Source of the DNA: Poa pratensis
Lineage: Eukaryota; Streptophyta; Magnoliopsida; Poales; Poaceae
DNA length: 64,000 bases
Direction: 5' to 3'
NCBI GenBank assembly: GCA_947311845.1
Contig: CAMZMU010000063.1
Location: forward strand, 59,586,769 to 59,650,768
Below, one piece after another: positions 22,400 through 32,304 of the stretch. Within the stretch, counting starts at the first letter, position 1; each line of letters opens with the position of its first letter. The notes under the pieces were generated by a model. It ran no database searches, was not told the origin of the DNA, and worked only from the letters and a program-made list of their open reading frames with translations. Both the position numbers and the translations under genes were made by a program.

Positions 22400-22956
22400 T
22401 GCCATTACCCCTTGACGATTTAAACTTGATCCCTTGAGGAGAACTCCTTAATAAGCTTCTCAACCAAATCCTTCAATTAATCTATCTTGTATGTGAGGAT
22501 GCGAATCATCTCCGTATTGTGTTCGATGCGGTTCATGAACTTGTCAGAAGGTGAATCCCAGCTCTTGGAATTGTTTCCCCACTTCTCACTAGACTTAGAG
22601 CTTTCTTCTCCTGCATTGTTAGATCGATCTATATTCCAACGAGTAGGCAACTCTCCTCTGGAACTCTCTCAAATTGATACTTGTGGATGAGAGTATGAAA
22701 AGGGTTACTGGTGTTTGAGGAGAGTGTCCTGGGGGCAAGACATGACGTGGTGCCTTACCACCTGTGCTCATCCTTGCGTTCTTCTTAGGATTGAACGGAT
22801 TGGCAATCACTCCGATGCTTGCAATAGTTGCACGAGGACGTGGAGTTGAGTCTTCCTCTACTTCATTATCAGTTTCGCTCTTGACCTCCTCCTCGATCTT
22901 CGGTCCATGATGTCCTTCAGGGCCTCCTTGTTCTCGTTGTCGTTGGAGGAGACCAT
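22400..22956 (-). pseudogene. Small third ORF of R, frameshifted
   Basis: ATG at 22956 opens MVSSNDNENKEALKDIMD; a frameshift follows, and other frames carry on with acidic and then basic stretches (KIEEEVKSETDNEVEED, NPFNPKKNARMS). It lies downstream of integrase, where Athila-type elements carry an extra ORF. No domain is recognised and no membrane segment is apparent. Confidence 0.5.
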
Positions 22957-23287
22957 GGTGTTCTAAATCTTGGAGCTAACCCTGGCAAAAACAGCTCGAA
23001 AACAAAACACGACGAAAGCACGATATACGGACCTCGGGAGATCCGGGTGAATATATAGCAAAAAGTTTAACAGCAAAAGGAAGGTACAGGTCGAAGCGGG
23101 GTCGGAGACGGGCTCCGAGGAGCCCACACGCACCCTCGGCGCGGCCAGGGTGGGGCCCGCGCCCAGGGGTGTGTGGTGCCCTCGGGCACCGTTTCCTACC
23201 CTTTTCCGACTCAAATTTTCCATATTATGTAAAAACAACAAATATTTAAGTTGGAAAGTAAACGCGAACTTTTTCTTACCGAAACTG
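22957..23287 (-). other. GC-rich spacer of R between integrase and third ORF
   Basis: No gene seen. It carries a GC-rich patch (23090-23200) resembling the leader-like patches of these LTRs. Confidence 0.5.
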
Positions 23288-23985
23288 TTACCTATTCCAA
23301 ATCAGCTTTGCAGTTGTCTGAATTTGACTTTTTATAAAATCTCTGGAGTTACCACTTGATAAATCAACATCTTCATTATAAGAATCTCCAGAAATGTAAT
23401 GCTTGAGTCTTTGACCATTAACCACTTGTGGTCTGTCCCCATCTAGTGAATTGATTTTAATCGCACCTGAGCGATAGACCTCCTCAATAATAAGGTCCTT
23501 CCCATTTTGAAAGTAATTTTCCTGCAAAAAATCTGAGACGAGACCTATACAATAAAACTTTTTCACCTACGTTAAATTCTCTCTTAAGAATTCTTCTATC
23601 ATGCCATTGCTTAACTTTCTCTTTAAAGAGCCTAGCATTTTCATAAGCTGCATTTCTCCATTCATCTAAAGAATTCAAATTAAGCAATCTCTTTTTACCG
23701 GCAAGTTTAAAATCTCTATTAAGTTCTTTACCGCCCAATAGGCTTTATGTTCTAATTCTAGAGGCAAATGACAAGCTTTTCCATAAACCATTTTGTAAGG
23801 AGACATTCCCATAGGATTTTTATAAGCAGTTCTATAAGCCCACAAAGCATCGTTAAGCTTTTTAGACCAATTTTTTCTAGATTTATTAACAGTCTTTTGC
23901 AAAATAGATTAATCTCTCTATTTGATATTCTACTTGACCACTTGTTTGGGATGATATGGTGAAGCAATTCTATGATTAACATCAT
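23288..23985 (-). pseudogene. Integrase C-terminal part of R
   Basis: Three overlapping minus-strand frames give successive integrase segments: core end ([21 protein letters not shown], 23902 frame), linker (NAAYENARLFKEKVKQWHD, 23738 frame) and C-terminal region (FNVGEKVLLYRSRL). Frame changes between them show 1-base indels. Function in an intact element: joining of element cDNA to the chromosome. Confidence 0.8.
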
Positions 23986-24133
23986 ACTTAGCTAGAGTTT
24001 TTCTAAAAGCACCATGATAAAATGAGAACCACCATCAGTCATGAGATATCTAGGCACACCAAACCTTGGAAGATAATATCTTTAAGCATTTTTAATGATG
24101 TCTCACCATCAGCACTAGAAGTTGGTATAGCTT

Positions 24134-25057
24134 CTACCCATTTAGTAACATAATCAACAGCAACAAGTATATGAGTATAACCATTTGAGGAGGAAAAGGA
24201 CCCATAAAGTCAAATCCCCAACAGTCAAAAGGTTCAATAACAAGAGAATAATTCATAGGCATTTCATTACGTCTACTAATGTTACCTACTCTTTGACATT
24301 CATCACATGATAAAACAAATTTTCTTGCATCTCTAAAAAGGGTAGGCCAATAAAAACCTGATTGTAGAACCTTTTGTGCAGTTCTATCTCCAGCGTGATG
24401 TCCTCCATAAGCACTTCCATGGCATTTGCTCAATATTTCTTTCTGTTCATACTCAGGAACACATCTTCGCATAATGCCATCTACTCCTTCTTTATACAAA
24501 TGTGGGTCATCCCAAAAATAATGCCTCAAATCATAAAAGAACTTTCTTCTTTGCTGAGCTGTAAAGGTCGGAGGCAAATACTTGGCAACAATAAAGTTAG
24601 CATAATCAGCATACCAAGGACTTTCGCGTGAGCTTACCTTTATCGCAGCCAATTGTTCATTTGGAAAACTATCATTAACAGGTATAGGATCATCTGAAAT
24701 ATTTTCTAATCTAGACAAATTATCAGCAACAGGATTTTCAGCACCTTTCCTATCTACAATATGTAAATCAAATTCTTGCAGTAAAAGTACCCATCTTATG
24801 AGCCTAGGCTTAGCATCTTTCTTTTCCATAAGGTATCTAATAGCAGCATGATCAGTGTGAATAGTAACTTTTGAATCAACAATATAAGGTCTAAATTTAT
24901 CACAAGCAAAAACAACTGCTAAAAATTCCTTTTCAGTAGTAGCATAATTCTTTTGAGCGGCATCAAGTGTTTTACTAGCATAATGAATAACATTTAACTT
25001 CTTGTCTACCCGCTGTCCAAGAACAGCTCCTACAGCAAAATCACTAGCATCACACAT
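24134..25057 (-). pseudogene. RNase H and integrase N-terminal part of R
   Basis: This 307-codon open stretch begins in RNase H ([37 protein letters not shown]), continues through the usual linker ([10 protein letters not shown]) and into integrase, with the zinc-binding His/Cys set ([16 protein letters not shown]) and the first catalytic Asp (WGFDFMGPF). The frame then shifts at about 24170. The methionine at 25057 is internal to the original polyprotein. Confidence 0.88.
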
Positions 25058-25119
25058 TATTTCAAAAGGTAAAGTCCAATCAGGAGGTTGAACAACAGGA
25101 GCTGTGATTAAAGCCTTTT

Positions 25120-25981
25120 TTAGAGTTTCAAAAGCTTCCTTGCAATCATCATCAAAAACAAAAGGTACATCTTTTTGAAGAAGATTAGTGAGGGGTTTTG
25201 AAATTTTAGAGAAATCTTTAATAAACCTCCTATAAAACCGGCATGACCAAGAATACTACGGATACCTTTCACATCCCTTGGACAGGGCATTTTCTCGATT
25301 GCTTCAACTTTAGCTCTGTCCACTTCAATACCTCTTTCAGAAATTTTGTGCCCTAGGACAATTCCTTCATTAACCATGAAATGACATTTCTCCCAATTAA
25401 GAACAAGATTAGTTCCTCACATCTCTGCAAAACTTTATCAAGATTGTGCAAGCAATTATCAAAGGAAGTTCCGTAGACGGAAAAATCGTCCATGAATACT
25501 TCCACAATTTCTTCACAAAAACCATGAAAAATAGCAGACATGCATCTTTGGAACGTAGCAGGAGCATTACACAAACCAAAAGGCATACGTCTATAAGCAT
25601 AAGTTCCATAAGGACAAGTAAAAGTAGTTTTCTCTTGATCTTGCTTTAACAGCAATTTGTGAAATCCAGAATAACCATCAAGGAAAAAAAATGAGTTTTC
25701 TTAGACAACCTTTCTAACATTTGATCAATAAAAGGCAAAGGATAATGATCTTTCTTAGTTACTTTATTGACCTTTCTAAAATCAATGCACATCCTATATC
25801 CAACTACTACTCTTTGAGGAATAAGTTCATCATTTTCATTTGGTACAACAGTAACTCCTCCTTTCTTAGGGACACAATGCACAGGACTTACCCATCTACT
25901 ATCAGCAATAGGATAAATTATACCAGCATCAAGAAGTTTTAATACCTCATTTCTTACCACTTCTTTCATCTTAGGGATCAA
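25120..25981 (-). pseudogene. Reverse transcriptase of R, broken in three frames
   Basis: Frame 25981 carries the start of RT (LLDAGIIYPIADSRWVSPVH, KDHYPLPFIDQML). Frame 25655 carries MPFGLCNAPATFQRCM and the catalytic motif FMDDFSVYG. Frame 25377 carries the thumb region (GIVLGHKISERGIEVD). These are standard Ty3/gypsy RT motifs in order. At least two frameshifts inactivate it. Confidence 0.9.
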
Positions 25982-26541
25982 ACGACGCTGATGCTCAACA
26001 ACGGTTTTGCATCGGGTTCAATGTTGATGGCATGTTGACATATAGTAGGAGAAATCCCCTTTAAATCATCCAAAGTGTATCCCATAGCTCCTCGATGTTT
26101 CTTTATACTTCTAATAACCTTGCTTCTTCATTACCTGAAAGTTTAGAACTAATAATAACAGGATATATTTTCTTTCATCAAGATAAACATACTTAAGATT
26201 ATCAGGAAAGGTTTTAAATCGAAACAGGATCTTCCTTAGGAGGCGCTGAGGTACCCAAATCTTCCACAGGCAAATTATGCTTAAGTATTGGTGGTTGACG
26301 AAGAAAGGCATTGTCAATCTCATTCTCTTCCATAAATACTTCACTTTCGTGTTCCTCCATGAATTGCTGCAAGGCATTGTTAGGAGCAATAGCAACAGAA
26401 GCAAGTTGTTCAATTTTAAATCTCATTAGGTAATTCAGTTTCATAAAGTTTTTACCAAACTTAGAAAATTAAACTCATAAGATTCTCCATTAAATTTAGT
26501 AAATTTTCTCTTTCTTACAATCTATAATGCACCACATGTAT

Positions 26542-26932
26542 TCAAGAAAGGCCTACCAAAAATAATGGGACAGTTTTACTAGCAACAGAACCAAGTACTA
26601 GAAAATCAGCAGGGTATTTAGTCTTACCACATAAAACTTCAACATCTCTCACAATACCAATTGGAGATAGTTTCTCTATTAGCAAGCTGAATAACCACAT
26701 CAATCTCCTCAAGTTCGCAAGGACCAATTTCATGCATAATTTCTTTATAAAGATCAAAAGGAATAGCACTAGAACTTGCACCAATATCACATAAACCATA
26801 ATAGCAATGTTCTCCTATTTTGACTGAAAGCACAGGAACACTTGTTTTCCTAGCTCTACTGGGATGTGAAACAATATTAGAGGCATCTTCACAAAAGATA
26901 ATATGTCCTCCTTCTACATTTTCAGTTACCAA
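26542..26932 (-). pseudogene. Aspartic protease of R
   Basis: Frame 26932 has the active-site motif CDIGASSSAIP, and an overlapping frame (26799) holds the C-terminal half (IGIVRDVEVLCGK, KYPADFLVLG). One frameshift separates them. The enzyme cuts the element's own polyprotein. 26000-26541 is the degenerate linker to RT. Confidence 0.85.
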
Positions 26933-27299
26933 ATCCTTTACTATTGCTATTGTGGTTCAACGCTATTTGTTCAGCAGGTTCTAAAGCTTTCTTTGCACTT
27001 TTATTAACCACACTAGCTATATAGAATGTTCCTTAATTTTAACAGGAAAAGGGTTTCTCAATATAAGGTTCTGGCAAGATACGATCAACAGTATGAACTT
27101 CAATGTTTTTAATATTGGCAGAATTAGTATTATCTTTGTAAGGCGTGATACTTATTGCAACTTTCTTTAGGAACATCAAGATAAGAGGCAAAAGCCTTGT
27201 AACAGTTTGCAATAACTTGAGAATCAAGACCATACATATCATAGAGATTACGAAAATTATCAGTATTCATAAAAGTTTTAATGCATTCGTAATCATACT

Positions 27300-27949
27300 T
27301 TATACCTGATTCTCTACCTTTGTCGTTCTCCCATCCTTCAGTATTTTCCTCAATCCGATCAAGAAGGTCCCATTTAACTTCTCTTTATTACGTGTAAATG
27401 ATCCAGCACAAGAGGTATCCAATAGAGTTTTATCTTGAAGAGAAAGCCTTGCATAGAAGTTATCAATAACGACATTACCAGGAAGCTCATGAATGGGGCA
27501 TTTGAGCATTAATGATTTCAATCTCCCCCACGCTTGGGCAATACTTTCTCCATCATGAGGCCAAAAATTATATATATGATTCCGATCTTGATGAATTTCA
27601 CTAGGAGGATAAAATTTAGAGTAAAAGAGAGGCACAATCTCCTCCCAGCCAATAGAACGCCATTCTTCAGCATCTATACCATTTCGCAGCTTACCGTCAG
27701 ATATAGAGAAAATTTCTTCTTGACTCTTCCATTGAAATACCTGCACACTTGAACAACTCGCATAATTCATGAATAAATAGCAAATGATCTCCAGGAGGGA
27801 CAGTTCCATCTCCTACATAGCGTTATTCGTAACACGTTCAAAATTTTCATAGGTATTTTAAATGGAATTACTTGATCAGGTGGCCTTGTCTACTACCGTA
27901 GCAGTGGTAGTAGCATTCCAACAGGGATTCAAATGGAGATCTCTCCATG
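27300..27949 (-). pseudogene. gag of R
   Basis: The main open part (27809-27300) has typical gag capsid motifs: WRSIGWEEIVPLFYSKFYPP, HDGESIAQAWGRLKSL and DKTLLDTSC. An ATG further up at about 27949 opens ERSPFES and is in a different frame after a short distance, so the N-terminus is frameshifted. 26950-27299 holds the degenerate gag-protease linker. Its role in an intact element is to form the virus-like particle. Confidence 0.85.
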
Positions 27950-27959
27950 ATAAAATAAA

Positions 27960-28555
27960 GTAGCAAGCAGAAATAAAAACAGCACTTACAATAAAAGTTT
28001 TCCCCCCTGATGAAGTCCAGCGTGATGACGATGATGATGGTGATGATTTCCCCCCTCCGGGAGGGAATTTCCCGGCAGATTTCTCCCTGCGAAGAGCTTT
28101 TTCTCTCTCTCTATTGTTTCCGTCTCGTGGAGGCGGCGGAATATTTTCTTGGGCTCTCCCCTGGAAGATTAGGGTTGAGGGGATGATGTACGCGAAGGGG
28201 CGACGCCAGAGGTGGGCCAGGGGCCCCACACAAGGGCTCGGTGCGGGCCCCATGGTGGCCGCGCCCTAGGGTTGTGTGGGCCCCTCGTGGCCCATCTCAT
28301 CCTCCCTTTTGGCTGCCTCCGTCTTCTGATAAAATAGGAGCTTCTGTATATTTGACGCGATTTGTAGAACTCCAGAAATATAGTGTCTTGACGGTGCTTT
28401 TTCTAGCTGAAATCTGACTCCGGCAGTTAATTCTCCAATAATCATCAAACATGCAAAATAAGACAAAATAACATAAGTAACACATCTTAATATGAAATAT
28501 ATCAATGAATAACAGTAAATTATGGTATAAAATGTGATGCAAAATGGACGTATCA
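27960..28555 (-). repeat. 5' LTR and leader of R
   Basis: The LTR starts at 28555 (minus strand TGATACGTCC). I cannot place its inner end: no primer binding site is visible before gag, so that junction is probably deleted. A GC-rich patch at 28190-28290 is like those in the S LTR. The first 170 bp pair with the remnant 3' LTR. Confidence 0.75.
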
Positions 28556-28827
28556 GGTAGCTATCCTTATTGGTATATATTTTTGAAGACAATCTCCAAC
28601 CCCTTGATATGCAATGTCAACGCAATGTCAGAGGTGATGATTGTTTGTGTGGTCATGCATAACATGATTGTGCATGATGAGTGTGATGATGGTATCTATG
28701 ATCTAGGGGGCAGTACTTTTAGGGTCCTATGATTGAGCCCGAGCATGTACCTGTAGATTTTGAATCATACCTTCAAACACATCATGAAATTCATGACCTT
28801 ACTCTTCGTGTTTATACTTTTTAGCAT
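28556..28827 (+). pseudogene. PIF/Harbinger transposase fragment with internal deletion
   Basis: Read on +, GSYPYWYIFLKTI matches the segment around YPxWxxFVKTI of plant Harbinger (DDE, HARBI1-like) transposases, and EVMIVCVVMHNMIVHDE matches the conserved C-terminal MHNMIVEDE block. The part between them is missing, so an internal deletion joined them near 28620. After a stop at 28730-28732 another frame continues with EPEHVPVDFESYLQTHHEI, the usual C-terminal end. The 5' part is absent on this side of R. An inactive relic. Confidence 0.75.
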
Positions 28828-29540
28828 TTCAGTATAGTCGGCCACTATTTTTAACATAGTTAACTTCCCATTGAATGAATATAGTTAACTTGCCATTGTT
28901 TACTTAGCCGCTACTGTTTTATTTTAGCTAATTTGTTTATACTATTTAACATTCCACTAGTTTTAGCATAATTGAGTTGCGACTGTTTTAGCATGGGTTG
29001 TTCTGTCTATATCAAGTGACTAAGTTGTAACCTATTTGAAAACTAGAGTATTTTGGTGACACTGCATAAAAGTGGCATACCAATAGATAAAACAATAAAC
29101 ACTACTCAAATGATGAGTAGTGTTTGTTATTTTTCGTACATCGAGGTTCAACTCTACAGGCTTAGGTGAGTAAACACTATTGACAACTAGTAATTTTATT
29201 GTGTTTGATTGTTCGTTCGAGTAGTGTCGATCTTCATTCCTTATTTACATTTAGATAGTGATGTCAAGCTATTTTCTTTCAAATCCCAACATACATATCC
29301 ACCTGCCGCTATTCTAACGTTTTGGTGCACTACGTAAAATACTTTAAGTAAGCGGTTTATGCTGTGTGACCGAAATGTCACATCGTTTAGTATTAGATTA
29401 GAATTCGGTGAATCACATAAAAATGCGTAGTTAAGTTATAATTTCAGTTTGTTCAAAAATTTAGCATGTTTATTTACAATTGCAATTTTAATTATTGTAT
29501 ATGGTCGAGAGTTTCTACATCCTTCTCTCAGAAAGCTGAG
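28828..29540. other. AT-rich stretch, no gene recognised
   Basis: Probably the 3' noncoding part of the Harbinger relic or its flank. The only local structure is a hairpin at 29097-29125. Confidence 0.5.
29097..29125. repeat. Perfect short inverted repeat
   Basis: Arms AAACACTACTCA (29097-29108) and TGAGTAGTGTTT (29114-29125) with a 5-base loop. Confidence 0.8.
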
Positions 29541-29648
29541 CTGAGATGAGATTGTTTGATTGGCACCTGCGAGGATTGGCGAAAAAGATGTAGGAAGAAA
29601 TCGTTAGTTCTTTCCGACTTTTTACATGATAGGCTATGAATTAAATAT
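29541..29648. repeat. 108-bp direct repeat, copy 2
   Basis: Identical to 1-108. Here the sequence flows on smoothly in both directions, so this is probably the original copy. Confidence 0.93.
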
Positions 29649-29888
29649 GTTCCCGTGTTATTGCTTGTGTTGTGTGACATTGTGATGGAAATGTACTCGT
29701 GACATTAGTTTATGGTATTAATGAAATTTGTTACCTTTGTAGTGATTGTGTTGTGTGACATATTTAAATGCGATGCGGATTATATATTCCAGGCAAACTA
29801 AATTAATATATAATCCTGCTATAGTCATATGAAAAAAAAGCAAACAGTGCAAACGAGTAAACCAACAAAACAAACTGAGAAACTTGGT

Positions 29889-30345
29889 TGACCGTTGCCA
29901 ATAAACGGTGTGGATCCTAGGTTCAATCTTGTTATGAGGGTGGTAGCGATTGACGTTATTTGGTCGTTATGGCTATGTAGAAATGATAAGGTTTTTAATG
30001 ATAAAAATTCTTCGGTTATGCAGGTTATCTACCGGTGCAGAACAACGCTCCGATCATGGTCGTCCCTACAGTGTGTGGAGCATCGTGACCTGTTTTCGGA
30101 GGTGTCTTCGCGGTTGGAGGCTGTGGCGAGGGAGTTGTTTTCCCACCATGGATGGCAACATAATCTTTGGATCTGCCCTCCATCACAATAGGTGTCTTTA
30201 CAATTTCTCATTATGATATGTAGTTCACCTTTTTATTTTTTATTGTCCGGAGACTTGTGAACTTGTTGGGGCTGTGTGCATCCTAGCTATGCAGAGGCTA
30301 GGTGTTATACTTAAAACTCTTAAGTAATAAAGACCCCTTTATCGA
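29889..30345 (+). pseudogene. 5'-truncated LINE: C-terminal tail of ORF2
   Basis: Residues such as IDVIWSLWLCRNDKVFNDK, RTTLRSWSSLQ and HHGWQHNLW are the last part of plant L1-type ORF2, after the zinc-binding region. A stop follows at 30189-30191, then about 150 bp of 3' UTR ending in an A-rich tail (near 30335-30345). The 5' end is truncated, as is common for LINEs. TSDs were not resolved. Confidence 0.75.
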
Positions 30346-30504
30346 AAAATAAATAAATGGCCTCATCGGTGACGGTTGTTGCCTCTGTTGCTAGTTAGGG
30401 CCTTCACATCAGTGACAGGGCTTGGGACACGTAGCCATTCTCCGCTGGCGAAAGGGTTATTGAGTTGTGTCCATATTGTCGTTTTGTACTACGTACGCCA
30501 TTAT

Positions 30505-31925
30505 TTTCATGGATCGTGATTTGTAAAAGGCCAAGATTTCAAATTAGTACTATGCATGTTTGAGGAACTTTCAGTGCTGAAAATTAACTTTCTGAAGAGT
30601 GAACTTTTCTGTTTCGGTGAAACCCAAACGGATGAAGCTGAATATGATGTTATATTTGGGTGTGTGAGAGAGTTGTATTGGCTATCCCCAGTCTGGGTAT
30701 TAATCAACTTTGTTATCAAAAATATGATACTTTATAAGCTTTTATTTTTCTTTGCACTTAAAGGTGTTTTACAAAGGATAGATTATTATCAATATAGATT
30801 TTATTGGCAAACTGGTCAATGGAAGAAGAAATATTGTTAAGCAATGGAGCATCTTATGTCGCTCCAAATATCAAGGTGGGGATTAGGAATCCATGACTTG
30901 GAAGCTAAAAACACTGCTTTACTCACCAAATGATCGTTCAAACTTCCTACTAAGGACGGGGTGTGGCAGGAGGTGTTACGAAATAAATATATATTGGTTG
31001 CAAATCTATCTGTCAAGTCCATTGTAAATCATGGGACCCGGCATGTCTAACAAAAGTGAAGGATTCCCTTTTAAGGTTTGGGACCTTCACCATTGGAGAT
31101 GGATCAAGTATGTTCCGGGAGGATATCTGGTTGCGTAATTCTCCACAAATCTCTTAATATTTAGACTTTACAACATCGTAGGCATAAATTTGTCACAGTT
31201 ACGAAGGTGTTGGGGTCTCACCCCAAACGTCTCCTTAATCGTGATTTAATCCGGAATCCCTTGTTAGACTGGAATGTACTAATTAATGGTGTGTCTTAAT
31301 TTGGTGGTGCGTCTGGACACAATGTGTTATAATGGAATTTGCAAATCATGGCATATTTTCGGTCTACCAGAAGCTAGTCCAAGTGGAAGCACCGATGAGT
31401 AATAAGAAAATTTGGAAGATGAAAGTCGCATTACAGACTGATATCTTTATTTGGTATGTAAAACGGGCATCATCTTAATAAAGGAAAATCTATCAAAGTG
31501 GAATTCGCATGGTTGTACAAGATATGTTTTTTGCCATCAAGATAAAACAACCAAACATTTTTTTTATCGTATGTGTCGAGCATATATCAACTGTGGTATG
31601 TTGCAATTATGTTTGGCAATTGGCTATGATAATTCTTCCGTATTATAAAAAACATATACTCGTGAGAGCGACAAATTTATGATTGTGATCGTGGCTCTGC
31701 ACGAATGGTGTTGTTTTTGATAAAAATAGACACACCTCTATGTTGCAAGTTATCTACTCGTACACACGCTGGCTATGCACTTGTAACCATTTGCAGCAAT
31801 CTGAGCATAAGAAACTCAAGGCGACATGTTATCAAGTGAAGCAAGCTCCAAGAATGTTTTCAACGAACATGAATGGCGGCCTTTTTTTATCATGTCGCAT
31901 GTTAAGACTCTATGTTAAACATTTT
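30505..31925 (+). pseudogene. LINE ORF2 fragment: RT end and zinc-binding domain
   Basis: Degenerate pieces appear in order over several frames: ELSVLKINFLKSELFCFGE (RT), NMILYKLLFFFALKGVLQRID, GLGIHDLEAKNTALL, and IWKMKVALQTDIFIWYV with CHQDKTTKHFF (the zf-RVT type domain), ending with a tail resembling that of 29889-30191. Stops and frameshifts are numerous. Same orientation as the previous LINE piece but a separate copy. Confidence 0.75.
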
Positions 31926-32153
31926 TCATATTTTTTTGGTTGTGTGTATCTTCGTAATGTCGAGTACAAGTGTAACTCGTTTGGATGTCTCACCTTGTTG
32001 CGAACATAAAAACACTCTCTATCAAGAAACTGGAAAGCGAAGACAAGATATTTTCAACATTTGTGATAAACTCAAACCTGCAATGATGTCATTGTGATCT
32101 TTGTTCGGTTTCTTATATTATCTAAAGGAAGTTGGGACCAGAAGAAATAACTA

Positions 32154-32302
32154 CTCCCTCCGTTCACAAAAGGATGTCTCAACCTAGCCAAAATGTGGAT
32201 GTCTCAACCTAGCTCAAATTTGTATGTACCTAGACATGATTTAATGTGTAGATAAATACACATTTTGGCTAGGTTGAGACATCCTTTTGTGAACGGAGGG
32301 AG
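32154..32302. mobile_element. Stowaway MITE
   Basis: 149 bp with long terminal inverted repeats starting CTCCCTCCGTTCACAAAAGG and TA duplications at 32152-32153 and 32303-32304. This is the standard Stowaway (Tc1/Mariner-derived) signature. Confidence 0.96.
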
Positions 32303-32304
32303 TA

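Larger units (their letters stand above)
109..28555 (-). mobile_element. Athila-type gypsy retrotransposon R, nested and 3'-truncated
   Basis: Read on the minus strand, the element starts at 28555 with TGATACGTCC, followed by gag (27949-27300), protease, RT, RNase H, integrase (to 23288), a small third ORF (from 22956), a purine tract, and a 3' LTR that begins at 7353 and is cut off at 109. Two later insertions interrupt it: S (121-7190) inside the 3' LTR and the LARD element (8309-21639) in the 3' noncoding part. Removing them restores continuity, and the joined parts align with the corresponding part of S. Order and motifs (PR-RT-RH-INT, RT motif FMDD) are those of Ty3/gypsy Athila-type elements, as in the Sabrina/WHAM/Fatima group of Triticeae. 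All reading frames are broken, so it is a relic. The base run next to the 5' LTR is GGTAG (28556-28560); the matching TSD copy is missing because the other end is truncated. Confidence 0.85.
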
